Shown: positions 44,355 to 53,700 of the stretch, one piece after another
Layout: each line of letters opens with the position of its first letter
Numbering within the stretch: the first letter of the stretch is position 1
Made by a program: the position numbers and the translations under genes
NCBI RefSeq assembly: GCF_037081715.1
Contig: NZ_JAZDDH010000003.1
Location: 124,001-188,000 of the forward strand
Direction: 5' to 3'
DNA length: 64,000 bases
Source of the DNA: Halalkalicoccus sp. CG83
Lineage (GTDB): Archaea; Halobacteriota; Halobacteria; Halobacteriales; Halalkalicoccaceae
Notes under the pieces: model-generated
What the model was told of the DNA's origin: nothing
The model's database searches: none
What the model saw: only the letters and a program-made list of their open reading frames with translations

Positions 44355-44610
44355 GCGTCGTCTCTACGTCAATCCCAACCACGGGTATCAGACCGAGGTC
44401 CTCGCCCGACCATCAGAGTGTCCGAACCCGGCAGCGAGGACATCGAGGTAATCGAACTCTCCCAGGCTGATAGTGAGCGCGCCCGCACGGATGAAGTCGG
44501 CCCCCCACGAAACGTTGGTGTCTGTCTTCCGGGAAGGAACCGACGTCGGCGAACGATACGACGGCTTCCAGGGCGTTCGGTCCGACGACGACGGCGATAC
44601 ATACGACTAG
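44341..44610 (+). pseudogene. Hypothetical protein, frameshifted twice
   Basis: Three consecutive frames give protein-like text: RRLYVNPNHGYQTEVLAR, then IRVSEPGSEDIEVIELSQAD, then SAPHETLVSVFREGTDVGER, YDGFQGVRSDDDGDTYD and a TAG at 44608. The second jump lies at a run of six C. Family unknown. It begins 14 nt inside the previous gene, so the two were once an operon. Confidence 0.45.
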
Positions 44611-44721
44611 CTTGCCCACGGCACGCCTATCTCAAATCTCAACGAGCGCGGAGAATTGAGACTCTCAGGAGAGACCGATGGAAGCGGCGATGCGTGACTA
44701 CTCCGCTCGGTCGGGACGTGT

Positions 44722-44952
44722 TTAGGGGTCCCAGAGCTTCGCGATCGCCTCCCGATCGGGCACGAGATCGCGAAACTCGGAGAGCGGTTCCCGCGATCAC
44801 GGCAGTGGCGATTCATTCTCGATCCAAGGCTCGTACAGCGCCTCGAGGTCGATCACGCCCTTACTCGCGAGCCGGGAGAGCACGATCTCGCGCTCGAAAT
44901 CGGAGAGTGATGAGGAACCACCTCGCTCGAGCTTCTCGAGCACGTCCTCCAT
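44722..44952 (-). pseudogene. Small helical protein with an in-frame TGA
   Basis: From ATG at 44952 the frame reads MEDVLEKLERGGSSSLSDFE, REIVLSRLASKGVIDLEALY, EPWIENESPLP, then TGA at 44797-44799. It continues in the same frame as SREPLSEFRDLVPDREAIAK to TAA at 44722. The second part reads as protein too, so CGA to TGA is the simplest history. The first 51 residues may still be made. Function unknown. Confidence 0.45.
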
Positions 44953-45547
44953 GGTAACGGTGGCATGCGTTTAGTGGATGAGCATCCTCCAGCCCAGTGC
45001 CAGAGAGGGTGGAAAGGTGGGGGAGCAAATCGGATCCCTAGCAATGAGCAGTAAAACTCATTTGATTGTCATACTTTGCGGTTCATATTTGAATCGTGTT
45101 ATACGATCCGATACCCGCTATGCGCTAAGCGATCGTGGGCGTCTGCTCTCTGACCTCGTCAACCATGCTGGGGGATTTTGCTAGTTGATCCCTTCAGCCC
45201 GAAAAGGAGCTATTTCAGAGGTGCTCCTACGCCGTCCATCTGGGCACTACACGTCCTTGGGGCAATCGGCCGGGGGGGAGGGGGGAAGCCAATTCCCTTA
45301 GCCCAGATAACGGCGTGTCTATAGACACCTCTGCACTTTAATTAAGCAGATTGCATGGAGAAGCTTGGTGTTTATTACTCTTTATAGAGAGTTTCGGTCT
45401 AGGGTCAGTAACTTCGGTACCGGTTCGCAAGTTCGGTGATCATCAGCTCCTGGTGAGAGAGATATTTATACTGTTATAGCCGTCTCTGGCAGCAATATCG
45501 TACTTCTGTGACAGAGGCCAGCGCACGCCGTGATACGTCTCCGCAGC
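44953..45547. other. Gap of about 595 nt, nothing certain
   Basis: No convincing gene. A G-rich tract of about 20 nt lies near 45265-45290. The segment 45310-45480 is AT-rich with several TATA-like strings. It reads as non-coding spacer. Confidence 0.35.
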
Positions 45548-45910
45548 TCACAGCGAAGACGTGTCTTCTGCGGTGTCGGTGGGTTCGTGAGGCAAGGTAA
45601 CCTCGCCACTCACCACTAACTGTTCAACCAGAGCTTCGACTTCTGGGAGCGGCACTAAAGGAGTCACGTTCCGAATTTGATCGTGATCGGAATCCGGCAT
45701 AGTCGTAGCTGTTGATCGCAACGACTCTATCCACCCATTGGCCATCTCAGACCAACTCTCATAGCGATACGCAACTGGATCAATCGCGAGGTTGATCTCA
45801 ACTGTCGCTGGAACGACATCTAGACTCCTCTCATCAGTATCGGCGCGGGGGCTGTCATCCCGGTCAGACGGTGCGACTCGCGAGTGTGGCGGTTCCTGTT
45901 CTATCAACAC
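45548..45910 (-). CDS. Haloarchaeal hypothetical protein (120 aa)
   Basis: An unrecognised acidic protein. The middle reads VVPATVEINLAIDPVAYRYE, SWSEMANGWIESLRSTA and TPLVPLPEVEALVEQLVVSG, so it has ordinary coding character. Polar tails at both ends. No signal peptide or cysteines. The 275-nt stretch downstream (45911-46185, to the propeller gene) holds nothing seen. Confidence 0.5.
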   Translation of the reverse strand: MLIEQEPPHSRVAPSDRDDSPRADTDERSLDVVPATVEINLAIDPVAYRYESWSEMANGWIESLRSTATTMPDSDHDQIRNVTPLVPLPEVEALVEQLVVSGEVTLPHEPTDTAEDTSSL

Positions 45911-46185
45911 AGCTTGCCATACCTCATTATAATATATTAACTTTTCCTACGGTCTGGATATTCATCGCTGGTGAAATTCGCCTAGTGAAGTAGCCTCGGC
46001 GTTGATCGACACTGTACCAGATGACTAGCTAACACTGCCAAAATCAGCTATAGGCTAACACAAAAAACACGATACTTGCCTTTACTCTGTCCGTTGGGTG
46101 CAGACTGTTCTGGTTAGAGGATGAACATTCCGTTAGCCTCGTTCGACCTTGGTGCCATTCCGATTGGGTACAGTGCACGGACGGG

Positions 46186-47568
46186 TCAGCTGTACCGTTC
46201 GAGGATCTCCTCTAAGTCGTAGTGTGAACCTGGGCCGCCCGCGTTCTTGCCGCGGGCGGGCCGCGCATCGACTGAGAACGTGTACGCGCCGGTGATGGTG
46301 TCGCTCGAGAAAGCGAACTCCCGCTCCTCGTTCCACACCGTCGACCAGTTGTAGGGGGCAGTCCCTGGTGAGTGTCGCGTGTCGCCCCGCTCCAGCTCGA
46401 GGTCGGTTGCGAAGCGTTCGGTCGGCACAGGGTTCTCTGGGTCAGTAATGTTCGCAACCCAGGTTCCCTGCGAGTAGCCGCCGTCGATCATTAGCGTCTC
46501 GCTTCCGTCCTGGAGGACGTCGTGGAAGTGCGTCGTCCAGACACCCGGGAATTGCTCCCTGGCGTCAGGCGAGAAGAACGAGCTGATCGGCTGTGGGTCC
46601 TCGAGAGAGCCCTCGTCCCATCCGATGTCGAAGATGTGCTTGGCACCCGGCAGGGAGCCAAACAGCTCGTCGCCGACGACCGCTAAGTCCCGATCGGGGT
46701 CGTGGATCGCGTGATGGCAGTCCTCGAAGCCCGCCTCGAGGAGTCCGTAGTTGGGCGCGTCGTTGTAGTCGAACCGGCCGAGCTCGGTGGGGTTCAGCGG
46801 ATCGTCCGAGATGTCGAGGATGGCATATCCCTCGAACTCCCCGGCGATGTACGCACAGTGGAGGACTTGGCGTTCGGCGTCGACCTCGACAGCGTGGACG
46901 TAGCCGTTGGGGCCAGCCAAGTCGTGGCGCACGGGGTTATGGGGATCGCTGACGTCAATGGGGATGACGCCCGGCTCGTCGCCCTCTTCGTCGATGATAT
47001 AAACGATCGGTTTCTCGGGGTGTTCGCCCAGCGCGTGGACGCCCGAGTTCGGCGTCTCGACCGTGGCAAGTACCTCGGGATCCTCCGGGGTTCCCTCCTC
47101 CCAACCGAAGTCGACGACCGAGATGCCCAGGGTCTCGGCGTCCTCTGTGTCCGGTTCGTGGCTGATGTAGTACAGCCCGTCCCGAATACCGTCGAACCGC
47201 ATATGGTTCGACCGCTGGTTCTCCACGGGCCACTCGAGCTCGTGGGCGACTTCGGGGTTCTCGAGATCCGACAGGTCGTAGATCGTCGCGACGACGTTGC
47301 TGTCGCTCCCGCTCGTGCCGGTGCTGCTGGGGAAGCTGCTCACGCCGCCCCACATGCCGTCAGGACTGGTGGTACCGAACGTGTAGCGGGGCTTCTCGCC
47401 CTCGGGCAGCCTATGCCCGATTAGGTCGATGCGGCCGCGTGTCCGCGCGTTTGCCTGGTCCGACGTATTCGGACCACGTCCAGCCGCCGTCGTAGTTCCG
47501 ACCGCAACGGTTGTCAGTCCGGCAAGTCCGATCCGTTTCATGAACGTCCGGCGTCGTGTGTTATTCAT
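46186..47568 (-). CDS. Secreted LVIVD-type beta-propeller protein (Tat substrate)
   Basis: A 460-residue exported protein. The N-terminus has a twin-arginine signal (NNTRRRTFMKRIGLAG, then TTVAVGTTTAAG). The rest is a propeller with LVIVD-like repeats in which a strand such as VATIYDLSDLENPEVAHEL recurs (VIPIDVSDPHNPVRHDL, YAILDISDDPLNPTELG, WVANITDPENPVP). His-rich turns (EDCHHAIHDPD, WTTHFHDVLQDG) could hold a metal as in selenium-binding-protein-like propellers. Function unknown. A long AT-rich region (47620-47690) precedes the start. Confidence 0.8.
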   Translation of the reverse strand: MNNTRRRTFMKRIGLAGLTTVAVGTTTAAGRGPNTSDQANARTRGRIDLIGHRLPEGEKPRYTFGTTSPDGMWGGVSSFPSSTGTSGSDSNVVATIYDLSDLENPEVAHELEWPVENQRSNHMRFDGIRDGLYYISHEPDTEDAETLGISVVDFGWEEGTPEDPEVLATVETPNSGVHALGEHPEKPIVYIIDEEGDEPGVIPIDVSDPHNPVRHDLAGPNGYVHAVEVDAERQVLHCAYIAGEFEGYAILDISDDPLNPTELGRFDYNDAPNYGLLEAGFEDCHHAIHDPDRDLAVVGDELFGSLPGAKHIFDIGWDEGSLEDPQPISSFFSPDAREQFPGVWTTHFHDVLQDGSETLMIDGGYSQGTWVANITDPENPVPTERFATDLELERGDTRHSPGTAPYNWSTVWNEEREFAFSSDTITGAYTFSVDARPARGKNAGGPGSHYDLEEILERYS

Positions 47569-48065
47569 GTTGTCTCACTCGGTCTCGTGTTGATTGAGAC
47601 CGATCATCTCTATTATAATGTTAAATAGCACGTAATACTATCGCCAAATTTCGATGATATGATTAATGATACTATGAGTATATAATTGATGGCAAGCGAC
47701 ACCGACGCGGAGCTTAGAGATTACGAACGTCGATGGCCAAATAGACGTGGCAATGGAAGTGAAGGAAACGGGATCCCAGTACGAACTCTCAGATCCATCA
47801 CGTGAGAAATTGGGGGTGGGGCAGTGTTTACTAAGGATCGAATCGATCTCGCCAGCACCCACCCCACACCCTCTGGGGCCTCTCTGTCGCTTCCGTTCAG
47901 CGTCCGCAGCTGTTCTGTTGTCGCGCTCGCCCCTCCGGATCGAGAAACGAACGCTCATCGAGTAGGTAACCGCCGAGGATGGGGTTCACGTAGTCGACGA
48001 GCCCCGCACCTGAGTCCGTCGCGCCCGCCGTCGTCAATGGACTGTGTACGAGGGCGGGTCGTTGC
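47569..48065. other. Gap of about 500 nt, no gene
   Basis: It includes an AT-rich promoter-like stretch (47620-47690). Open frames are short and of poor composition. Confidence 0.35.
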
Positions 48066-48263
48066 TCATAGGTCGATTACACCCGTAGACTCGCCACCAC
48101 TGAAGTCGGCTGGCTCACTCCGCGCGGGCATCTCATCGATCTCGTCGTCCTCGACGGCCGGATTCGCGGCTTCGTGTCCGCCGGGGTAGCATGGCCAGCA
48201 ACCGAGGCCATCGTCGTCGAGCGCTGACGAGCGATCACAGCCCCAAAGAGCCGTCTTTCTCAT
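48066..48263 (-). CDS. Small CWPCY-motif protein
   Basis: A 65-residue acidic protein with CDRSSALDDDGLGCWPCYPG, then GHEAANPAVEDDE. The CWPCYxxG...NP block recurs in the protein at 50118-50300, so both are probably real and related. Three cysteines could bind zinc or an Fe-S cluster. Function unknown. Confidence 0.5.
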   Translation of the reverse strand: MRKTALWGCDRSSALDDDGLGCWPCYPGGHEAANPAVEDDEIDEMPARSEPADFSGGESTGVIDL

Positions 48264-48381
48264 TCGTTCCTTAGAAGGCAGTAACTATAAACATGCCGAT
48301 TAGGCCACTATACGGTGCTTCATCGGGGTTCCTGCCGTAAAAGGCAGTAGACATTTACCTCCGTCTCCCATCATAGATCGT

Positions 48382-48759
48382 ATGAGCGGACACTCAACAC
48401 CCGGCCGGAAACCACGTGTCACTGACGAGGAGCTACTCGCCGTGTTTCAGCGAACCGATGATCCAGTGCTTTCGACCGCAGAGATCGCCGACGAACTGCC
48501 GATCAAACGTCGTGCGACCCTTACGCGCCTCCAGCGGCTCGCCGATAACGGCGTCCTCAGTCGTAAACAGACCGGTGGACGGAATACGGTATGGTGGCCC
48601 ACTACCGGGTCCGAGAAGATTACAGGGGGCTCGGCAGAGCCACTACTCGAGCTGGTCGGGCTCGTCTCTGACGAGAGTGCGCAGCGGGTCAAAGAGCGCT
48701 CGCGGGAGTTCCGCGACGAGTTCGACGATCGGATGGACCGGCGACGAAAGGAAGAGTAG
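48382..48759 (+). CDS. Winged-helix antitoxin paired with a PIN toxin
   Basis: A 125-residue DNA-binding protein. The HTH is plain (VTDEELLAVFQRTDDPVLST, ELPIKRRATLTRLQRLADNG, GGRNTVWWPT). The C-terminal helix (SAQRVKERSREFRDEFDDRM) is charged, suited to wrap a toxin. Its TAG is followed at once by the PIN-protein ATG. HTH plus PIN is a recurrent haloarchaeal variant of vapBC. Confidence 0.8.
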   Translation: MSGHSTPGRKPRVTDEELLAVFQRTDDPVLSTAEIADELPIKRRATLTRLQRLADNGVLSRKQTGGRNTVWWPTTGSEKITGGSAEPLLELVGLVSDESAQRVKERSREFRDEFDDRMDRRRKEE

Positions 48760-49140
48760 ATGCTCCTCGATTCTACGTTCCTAATCGATCTACTCGACCG
48801 CAGTGACGCCGCCGAGAGCCAGCTCCGCAATTTGATCGTAACTGAGATACCTGTCTCAGTATCACCGCTCTCAGTTCATGAGGCGGGGCTTGGCCTTCAA
48901 GAGGGGGAGCGCGAGCGTTTTGAAGAGATTCTCATGTCGATGATTATCCTTCCGCTCGGCCTTGCCGAGTCTCGACGAGCGCTTTCCATTCAGCGCACGC
49001 TCTACGATCAAGGCGAACCGATCGGCGCAGTCGATGCGTTGATCGCGGCGACGGCTGCCGAAAGTGCGGACCCTCGAGTGCTCACGCGCAACGTTAGCGA
49101 ATTCAGCCGTGTTGTCGGAATCGATATTATTTCTTATTGA
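48760..49140 (+). CDS. PIN-domain ribonuclease toxin (VapC-like)
   Basis: A 126-residue PIN domain: Asp4 in MLLDSTFLIDLLD, the Glu of PLSVHEAGLGL, the Asp of PIGAVDALIAATA, and LTRNVSEFSRV in the fourth position, where Asn replaces the more usual Asp, as in many active VapCs. It follows its HTH antitoxin with no gap. Second toxin-antitoxin pair of the window. Confidence 0.85.
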   Translation: MLLDSTFLIDLLDRSDAAESQLRNLIVTEIPVSVSPLSVHEAGLGLQEGERERFEEILMSMIILPLGLAESRRALSIQRTLYDQGEPIGAVDALIAATAAESADPRVLTRNVSEFSRVVGIDIISY

Positions 49141-49223
49141 GGCGAATCAACCGCTGGAGTAACGAGGCCTATCTAGGAAAGAAGGGACGGGGCCAACCTT
49201 CACGATGTGGGGCGTAGGAGTAA

Positions 49224-49442
49224 TCAGTGGCTCTCGAACCACTCCATTCTTCCAAGCGAGATCTCGTACACGTGGGATATCGTAAGTTGCAATTCCAACG
49301 AAAGTGAGCCGGGTGCCGTAATCGCATCCACGTCCGCCTCATCTACGAACTAGTAGTGGTGATCGAAGTGTGGCATTGACCAGATACCGACTGGCGAGTG
49401 CCCCTCTGGATTCCAGTTGATGCCAGCGAACGTGTAGTTCAG
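49224..49442 (-). pseudogene. Relic of a DUF5602-like protein
   Basis: One frame reads LNYTFAGINWNPEGHSPVGI and WSMPHFDHHY, a TAG, then FVDEADVDAITAPGS, before the similarity is lost. The INWNPEGHEP-x-PHFDFH stretch is typical of DUF5602 proteins in haloarchaea. One in-frame nonsense codon and missing ends show it is dead. The remaining DNA of 49141-49513 has no gene. Confidence 0.5.
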
Positions 49443-49513
49443 TCCTGAAAGAAGCAACAATGCTACCGAATTAGCAAAGTGGAGGAGTTAATTGCTCTGT
49501 GTAGAAATCGAGT

Positions 49514-49891
49514 TTACGAGCGAACCGTATCACCGAATTCTTCGACGAGATCCTCATTGAGACTCGCTCCATCAGTGCGACGGTTGATGTCAGCAAGCCA
49601 CCGTCCGTACTTCCCTCGTTCGTCGTCTTTCTGTGTTTCGACGAAAAATGGCCACTCTTCATCTGCCCCTTGAGCAACCCACTCCTCAACAAATTCTTTG
49701 TGCTGCTGTCCAGCAGCGTACTCTTCACTCTCCTTGCTTGTTCCAAAGATTTCTGCAGTATCGATATTTCGTAGTCGAACCCGGGCTTCATCGCCTGTGA
49801 GTATCACACCGAACCCAAGATCAATACTGAGATCGAGGGTATCGCCATCAACAACCCGTTCGACATCAGCGCGATATTGCCACAGTTCCAT
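49514..49891 (-). CDS. Thermonuclease (SNase) family protein, cytoplasmic form
   Basis: A 125-residue nuclease of the staphylococcal type. Marks are ADVERVVDGDTLDLSIDLGF, ARVRLRNIDTAEIFG, and DERGKYGRWLADI for the third strand. The Arg and Glu of RLRNIDTAEIFG match the catalytic set. No signal peptide or anchor, unlike the first SNase at 565-1938; the linker between the two motifs is long. A CTTATATG element lies just before the ATG. Confidence 0.8.
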   Translation of the reverse strand: MELWQYRADVERVVDGDTLDLSIDLGFGVILTGDEARVRLRNIDTAEIFGTSKESEEYAAGQQHKEFVEEWVAQGADEEWPFFVETQKDDERGKYGRWLADINRRTDGASLNEDLVEEFGDTVRS

Positions 49892-50117
49892 ACTTATATG
49901 TGTAGATGTGAATGAATAATATTACCGAAATAGATACTGATTGCCAAGAGGGTTCTTGAGATCAGTAGACACTCTAAAGAATGAAGTACGCCCACGATTC
50001 TGATGGAATCGCCGTCGAAGGTCTCGACCTCTCGGAGAACGTGAGCGGTTAAAGCGAGAGCAACGCAAGCTCTCATGGAAGCAACATCGTTCGACGAATT
50101 ACCACAGCATACTGCTC

Positions 50118-50300
50118 TTATTCATCCGATGTGGCGTCAGGATTCGGCGTCCTGAAGCCACTTCGGTAGCAGGGCCAACAGGGGAGATCATCAAACGACG
50201 GAAGACAATCACAATCCGTTGGGCGACGATCTGTTTGCTGTTCATATCGTAGTACCTGCTCAAGCGGCGTTCGCTCGGACGGTAGCTCGTTCGAGCTCAT
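50118..50300 (-). CDS. Small CWPCY-motif protein
   Basis: A 60-residue protein: PTDCDCLPSFDDLPCWPCYR, then SGFRTPNPDATSDE. Four cysteines as CxC and CxxC suggest one zinc or Fe-S site. It shares the CWPCYxxG...NP block with the 48066-48263 protein. The N-terminus is a polar helix. Function unknown. Confidence 0.6.
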   Translation of the reverse strand: MSSNELPSERTPLEQVLRYEQQTDRRPTDCDCLPSFDDLPCWPCYRSGFRTPNPDATSDE

Positions 50301-51297
50301 GAACTCACTCCTAAATAGAACCGTCGGCAGGAGCGACAGAGTGGGGATGATTCACCAAACGCCCGAACAAACTGCACATCCTTACGACTAAAGCAGTTGG
50401 GAGTACGACAGATCCTGTGGTCGTGATCGCGTGTCTGTTCTCTGGATGATGTTGATTTTGCGTTCGTGCTCATCTCTGATTAGTGGCAAACCGCTCGTGT
50501 CGCCCAGCGACAGCAACCAACGTCCGTTCGTCTCCCGTTGTGTGCTAGACAGCGGAGCACCGTTCGCTCGCTCTTTCGCGCATGTCACGTCTGGCCCTGC
50601 GTGAACAGTGAATTTCTCTACTTCCTCTTCGAATCTCTGTCCACAGACTGACCCGTTCAGTTGCTCTGAGGGGTGATCTGGCGCTGGTAGTGAAGGACAT
50701 GGAGCGTGTGACAGGCTCCACCTGACTAACGGTCCCCTATCGACAAAAGCACGCGCCAACCGTGGTGAAAGTGGAGCACAAATGGACTACCAGACGATCT
50801 CGCAGAACGGCTCTGGAAGCGACTGCTATCGCCGTTTCGGCCGTAACGAGGTAGAGATCAGACCCCGTGACAGCAGGAATCAGCAAGCAGTGAGCGTGTC
50901 CACTGAACGTAGCTGTTCACGTTCCAACTCCGGGCGTCATCGATCGTATCGAGAAGCGTACGTGCATCCAGAGACGATAGCTGACCAGTACGAACGAATA
51001 CGCAGAGGAGCGTCAGCGTCGTTACAAGACGTGTATCAGCGAGTGAGGCGTGAATAAGACCGAGCCGATTGAACTCATCACATAAAAAGAGTGCAGCCCC
51101 AGTATCGCGAAGGGAATCTAATCTCTTTCATTCGTGAGTGTTCCAGCAGCGTTCTCACCGTCATCAAGGGGGAAAATCCACCACAAGCTCGACCGACTGG
51201 ACCGTCAGTTACATCACAGTCAGCCTGAGCACGACCAGTAGTACCCGATCTGGCGACCGAGCGAACCCTTTTCGCAGCGACCCCCTAAACGTAGGAT
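50301..51297. other. Gap of about 1 kb without a certain gene
   Basis: Two open frames were weighed. 50388-50759 (minus) has DVTCAKERANGAPLSSTQRE and GDTSGLPLIRDEHERKINII, possibly a gene tail. 50782-51057 (plus) ends in YVHPETIADQYERIRRGASA. Neither has a recognisable family or good start context, so they are left as doubtful. Confidence 0.3.
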
Positions 51298-52416
51298 ATG
51301 ATCCCCCTCGTACCGCTGCAGGCGGCACTCTCGTTCACGGTCGTCGCGCTGTTGCTGTTGGTCCTCGCGATCGTCACCGTCTGGCAGATGGTGGAAATCG
51401 TCGACGCGACCGAGAAGCGCGCGCTGACGGTCTTTGGCGAGTACCGCAAACTGCTCGAGCCGGGGATCCACTTCATCCCCCCATTCGTTTCGGCGACCCA
51501 CCGCTTCGACATGCGGACCCAGACCCTCGACGTGCCGAGCCAGGAGGCAATTACGATCGACAACTCGCCGGTGACCGCAGACGCCGTCGTTTACATCCGG
51601 GTGATGGACGCGAAGAAGGCGTTTCTGGAGGTCGACGACTACAAGCGGGCCGTCTCGAACCTCGCCCAGACCACACTACGGGCCGTCATTGGAGGGATGG
51701 AACTCGACGACACGCTTAGTCGACGCGAACAGATCAACGCACGAATTCGCGAGGAACTCGACGAACCTACCGACGAGTGGGGCATCCGCGTTGAGTCCGT
51801 CGAGGTCCGCGAGGTCACACCATCCCGGGGTGTAAAGGGTGCCATGGAGCAACAGACCTCCGCGGAGCGCAGGCGGCGGGCGATGATCCTCGAGGCGCAG
51901 GGTGAACGCCGGTCGGCCGTCGAGAAGGCAGAGGGCGATAAGCAGTCGAACATCATCCGTGCTCAGGGTGAAAAGCAGAGCCAGATCCTCGAAGCGCAGG
52001 GAGATGCAGTCTCGACCGTATTGAGAGCGAAATCCGCCGAGTCAATGGGCGAGCGGGCAATCATCGAGAAAGGCATGGAGACCCTCGAATCGATCGGCCA
52101 GGGCGAGTCGACCACGTTCGTTCTGCCCCAGGAGCTCACATCGCTGGTCGGGCGCTACGGCACGCACCTTACCGGTAGTGACACCAAACTCACCGAGGAC
52201 CAGCTCGACAGCCGCGACTTCGACGAGGAAACCCGCGAACTGCTTGGACTCGACGACATCGCCGAAATGATCGCTGGGATCGAGGAGGAGGCACAACCGG
52301 ATCTCGAGGCAATGGAACGGGAGGCAGACGCGATCAAGCAGGGCAGAGATGGCGACTCCGAATCCGATGACGACATCGAGGTGTCGAAAGCCGAAGCCGA
52401 ATACGAGACGGAGTAG
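51298..52416 (+). CDS. Band-7 / SPFH-domain membrane protein (stomatin-like)
   Basis: A 372-residue stomatin/prohibitin-type protein, expected to form oligomeric rings on the inner face of the membrane. One N-terminal helix (ALSFTVVALLLLVLAIVTVW) is followed by the SPFH domain (VDATEKRALTVFGEYRKLLE, THRFDMRTQTLDVPSQEAIT, VTADAVVYIRVMDAKKAF, YKRAVSNLAQTTLRAVIGGM). A long charged coiled coil with AQGE/AEGDKQS repeats comes next. The C-terminus is very acidic. A signal-peptide-peptidase/NfeD partner is often adjacent; none is seen here. Confidence 0.9.
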   Translation: MIPLVPLQAALSFTVVALLLLVLAIVTVWQMVEIVDATEKRALTVFGEYRKLLEPGIHFIPPFVSATHRFDMRTQTLDVPSQEAITIDNSPVTADAVVYIRVMDAKKAFLEVDDYKRAVSNLAQTTLRAVIGGMELDDTLSRREQINARIREELDEPTDEWGIRVESVEVREVTPSRGVKGAMEQQTSAERRRRAMILEAQGERRSAVEKAEGDKQSNIIRAQGEKQSQILEAQGDAVSTVLRAKSAESMGERAIIEKGMETLESIGQGESTTFVLPQELTSLVGRYGTHLTGSDTKLTEDQLDSRDFDEETRELLGLDDIAEMIAGIEEEAQPDLEAMEREADAIKQGRDGDSESDDDIEVSKAEAEYETE

Positions 52417-52856
52417 TGTTGAGCGAGCACCAGCGAGCGGTGTGTGCAAAATCTGTTGTGCCCTCTATTCGGTAGGGTCTGACCACGCTACCGAGTTGTT
52501 GCCAGAAACGGCGTACATGATACAGGACGCGTATGCAGCGCTCTCCGAAAGGCAACTGACGAAGGAGAACAATTGGTCAGGATAGGGCACGCAGGTAACA
52601 GCCCGAACCCGATTTCCCGATAGGTGTCCGAAGACCTCCGCATGAAAAACGAGAAGGCCGGCCCGAGAACTGCCGACTGGTTCCGTGAATGGCTTCATAG
52701 AGATCGCTATTGCACAGATTAGCGCGATCCTCGGTAGTGATTTGGCCTTGCTGATCGGGTCAAACTTCTCCTGAGAAGTTGTCGTTAATCTTACAACCAA
52801 CATACTTAGGCAGAAGGGGGATGGTTGCACATGATCTATCATAGAATGAGAATCCA
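52417..52856. other. Gap of 440 nt, no certain gene
   Basis: Open frames on both strands (52465-52866 minus; 52450-52585 plus) have partly protein-like text but no recognisable domain. An AT-rich zone lies at 52785-52850 before the next gene. Confidence 0.3.
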
Positions 52857-53264
52857 ATGGCCTCACTCCTCCAACTGCGAGCGCAAGAGCCAGATCCGAT
52901 CGCTACCGCCCTCCATCGCGTCGAACCGAACGATCTCATTGAACTCGGAACCAGTGTCGAACCGTTCACCCGTCCGGAGACGTTCATCGTTCAGGATGTC
53001 GCCACGAGCGAGCGGTCACAGACCGCCGCTAGCGACGATTCGGAGTCGGTTTCGACCCCCGCGAGCGTAACCTACCGAGCCAAGCAAATCTCGCTGTCCG
53101 GACCTCACGATGACCAGTACATCATTGATCTCAGCGATAATGCGCCACTAACGCCCCAGTACCCCCCCGAACTCGTCGCTCAGCCCGACACATCGTCGAA
53201 CGGACGTACCGCGCGGCCAGCGACGAACTACGGTCCGATCGAGTTTCTCGTTCTCGACACCTGA
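52857..53264 (+). CDS. Haloarchaeal hypothetical protein (135 aa)
   Basis: An unrecognised acidic protein with strand-like segments (NDLIELGTSVEPFTRPETFI, VTYRAKQISLSGPHDDQYI, NYGPIEFLVLD). No cysteines and no membrane helix. The ATG at 52857 follows an AT-rich segment by about 10 nt. Confidence 0.5.
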   Translation: MASLLQLRAQEPDPIATALHRVEPNDLIELGTSVEPFTRPETFIVQDVATSERSQTAASDDSESVSTPASVTYRAKQISLSGPHDDQYIIDLSDNAPLTPQYPPELVAQPDTSSNGRTARPATNYGPIEFLVLDT

Positions 53265-53310
53265 GGCGTTATCTCGGACGCGAGCTATTGCATTGGTTAC
53301 CCATCCAGCA

Positions 53311-53700
53311 TTACGACGTTCCGCGTTCGTGCAGGACGGCGACTTCAGCCGCCGGGAGTGGCGTTCGATAGATCCGCACGTCGTCAATATTGCCGTTCCA
53401 GTAGTTCTTCGTCTCGTGGAAATGGTCCCCGAGTCACCGCCGATCCGAGATCGCTACTGGTGAACGTGTGGACTGGTGTTCCGCCCTACCGTATAGAACG
53501 TCCAGTTCGTGACCGACCGTGATCGGGCGGATCTCGATTCCAGTGGCCGTCTGGGACATCTGCAGCCGGAATTTAGTATCGCCGACTGCGGGCGGAACGA
53601 GCGTGAGAACGGAGGTTCCGAGGACGGCCGCCAGAATGACCGAGTAGGAGACGATTAGTAATATTACGTCAGAGAGCGTCCCGCTGCCGGCGGACGAGCC
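53311..53700 (-). pseudogene. LamG/concanavalin-like surface protein, frameshifted
   Basis: One frame gives a pilin-like or membrane N-terminal stretch (LLIVSYSVILAAVLGTSVLT) and TKFRLQMSQTATGIEIRPIT. Another ends with NYWNGNIDDVRIYRTPLPAA and EVAVLHERGTS, the closing strands of a LamG domain (W-x-G-x-I-D-D-V-R-I-Y). At least one stop lies between. Remnant of a secreted or surface protein. Confidence 0.5.

Noticed and set aside
46702-47424. 240-residue plus-strand frame opposite the propeller gene
   Set aside because: The minus strand has a Tat signal and repeat structure; the plus frame is its complement.
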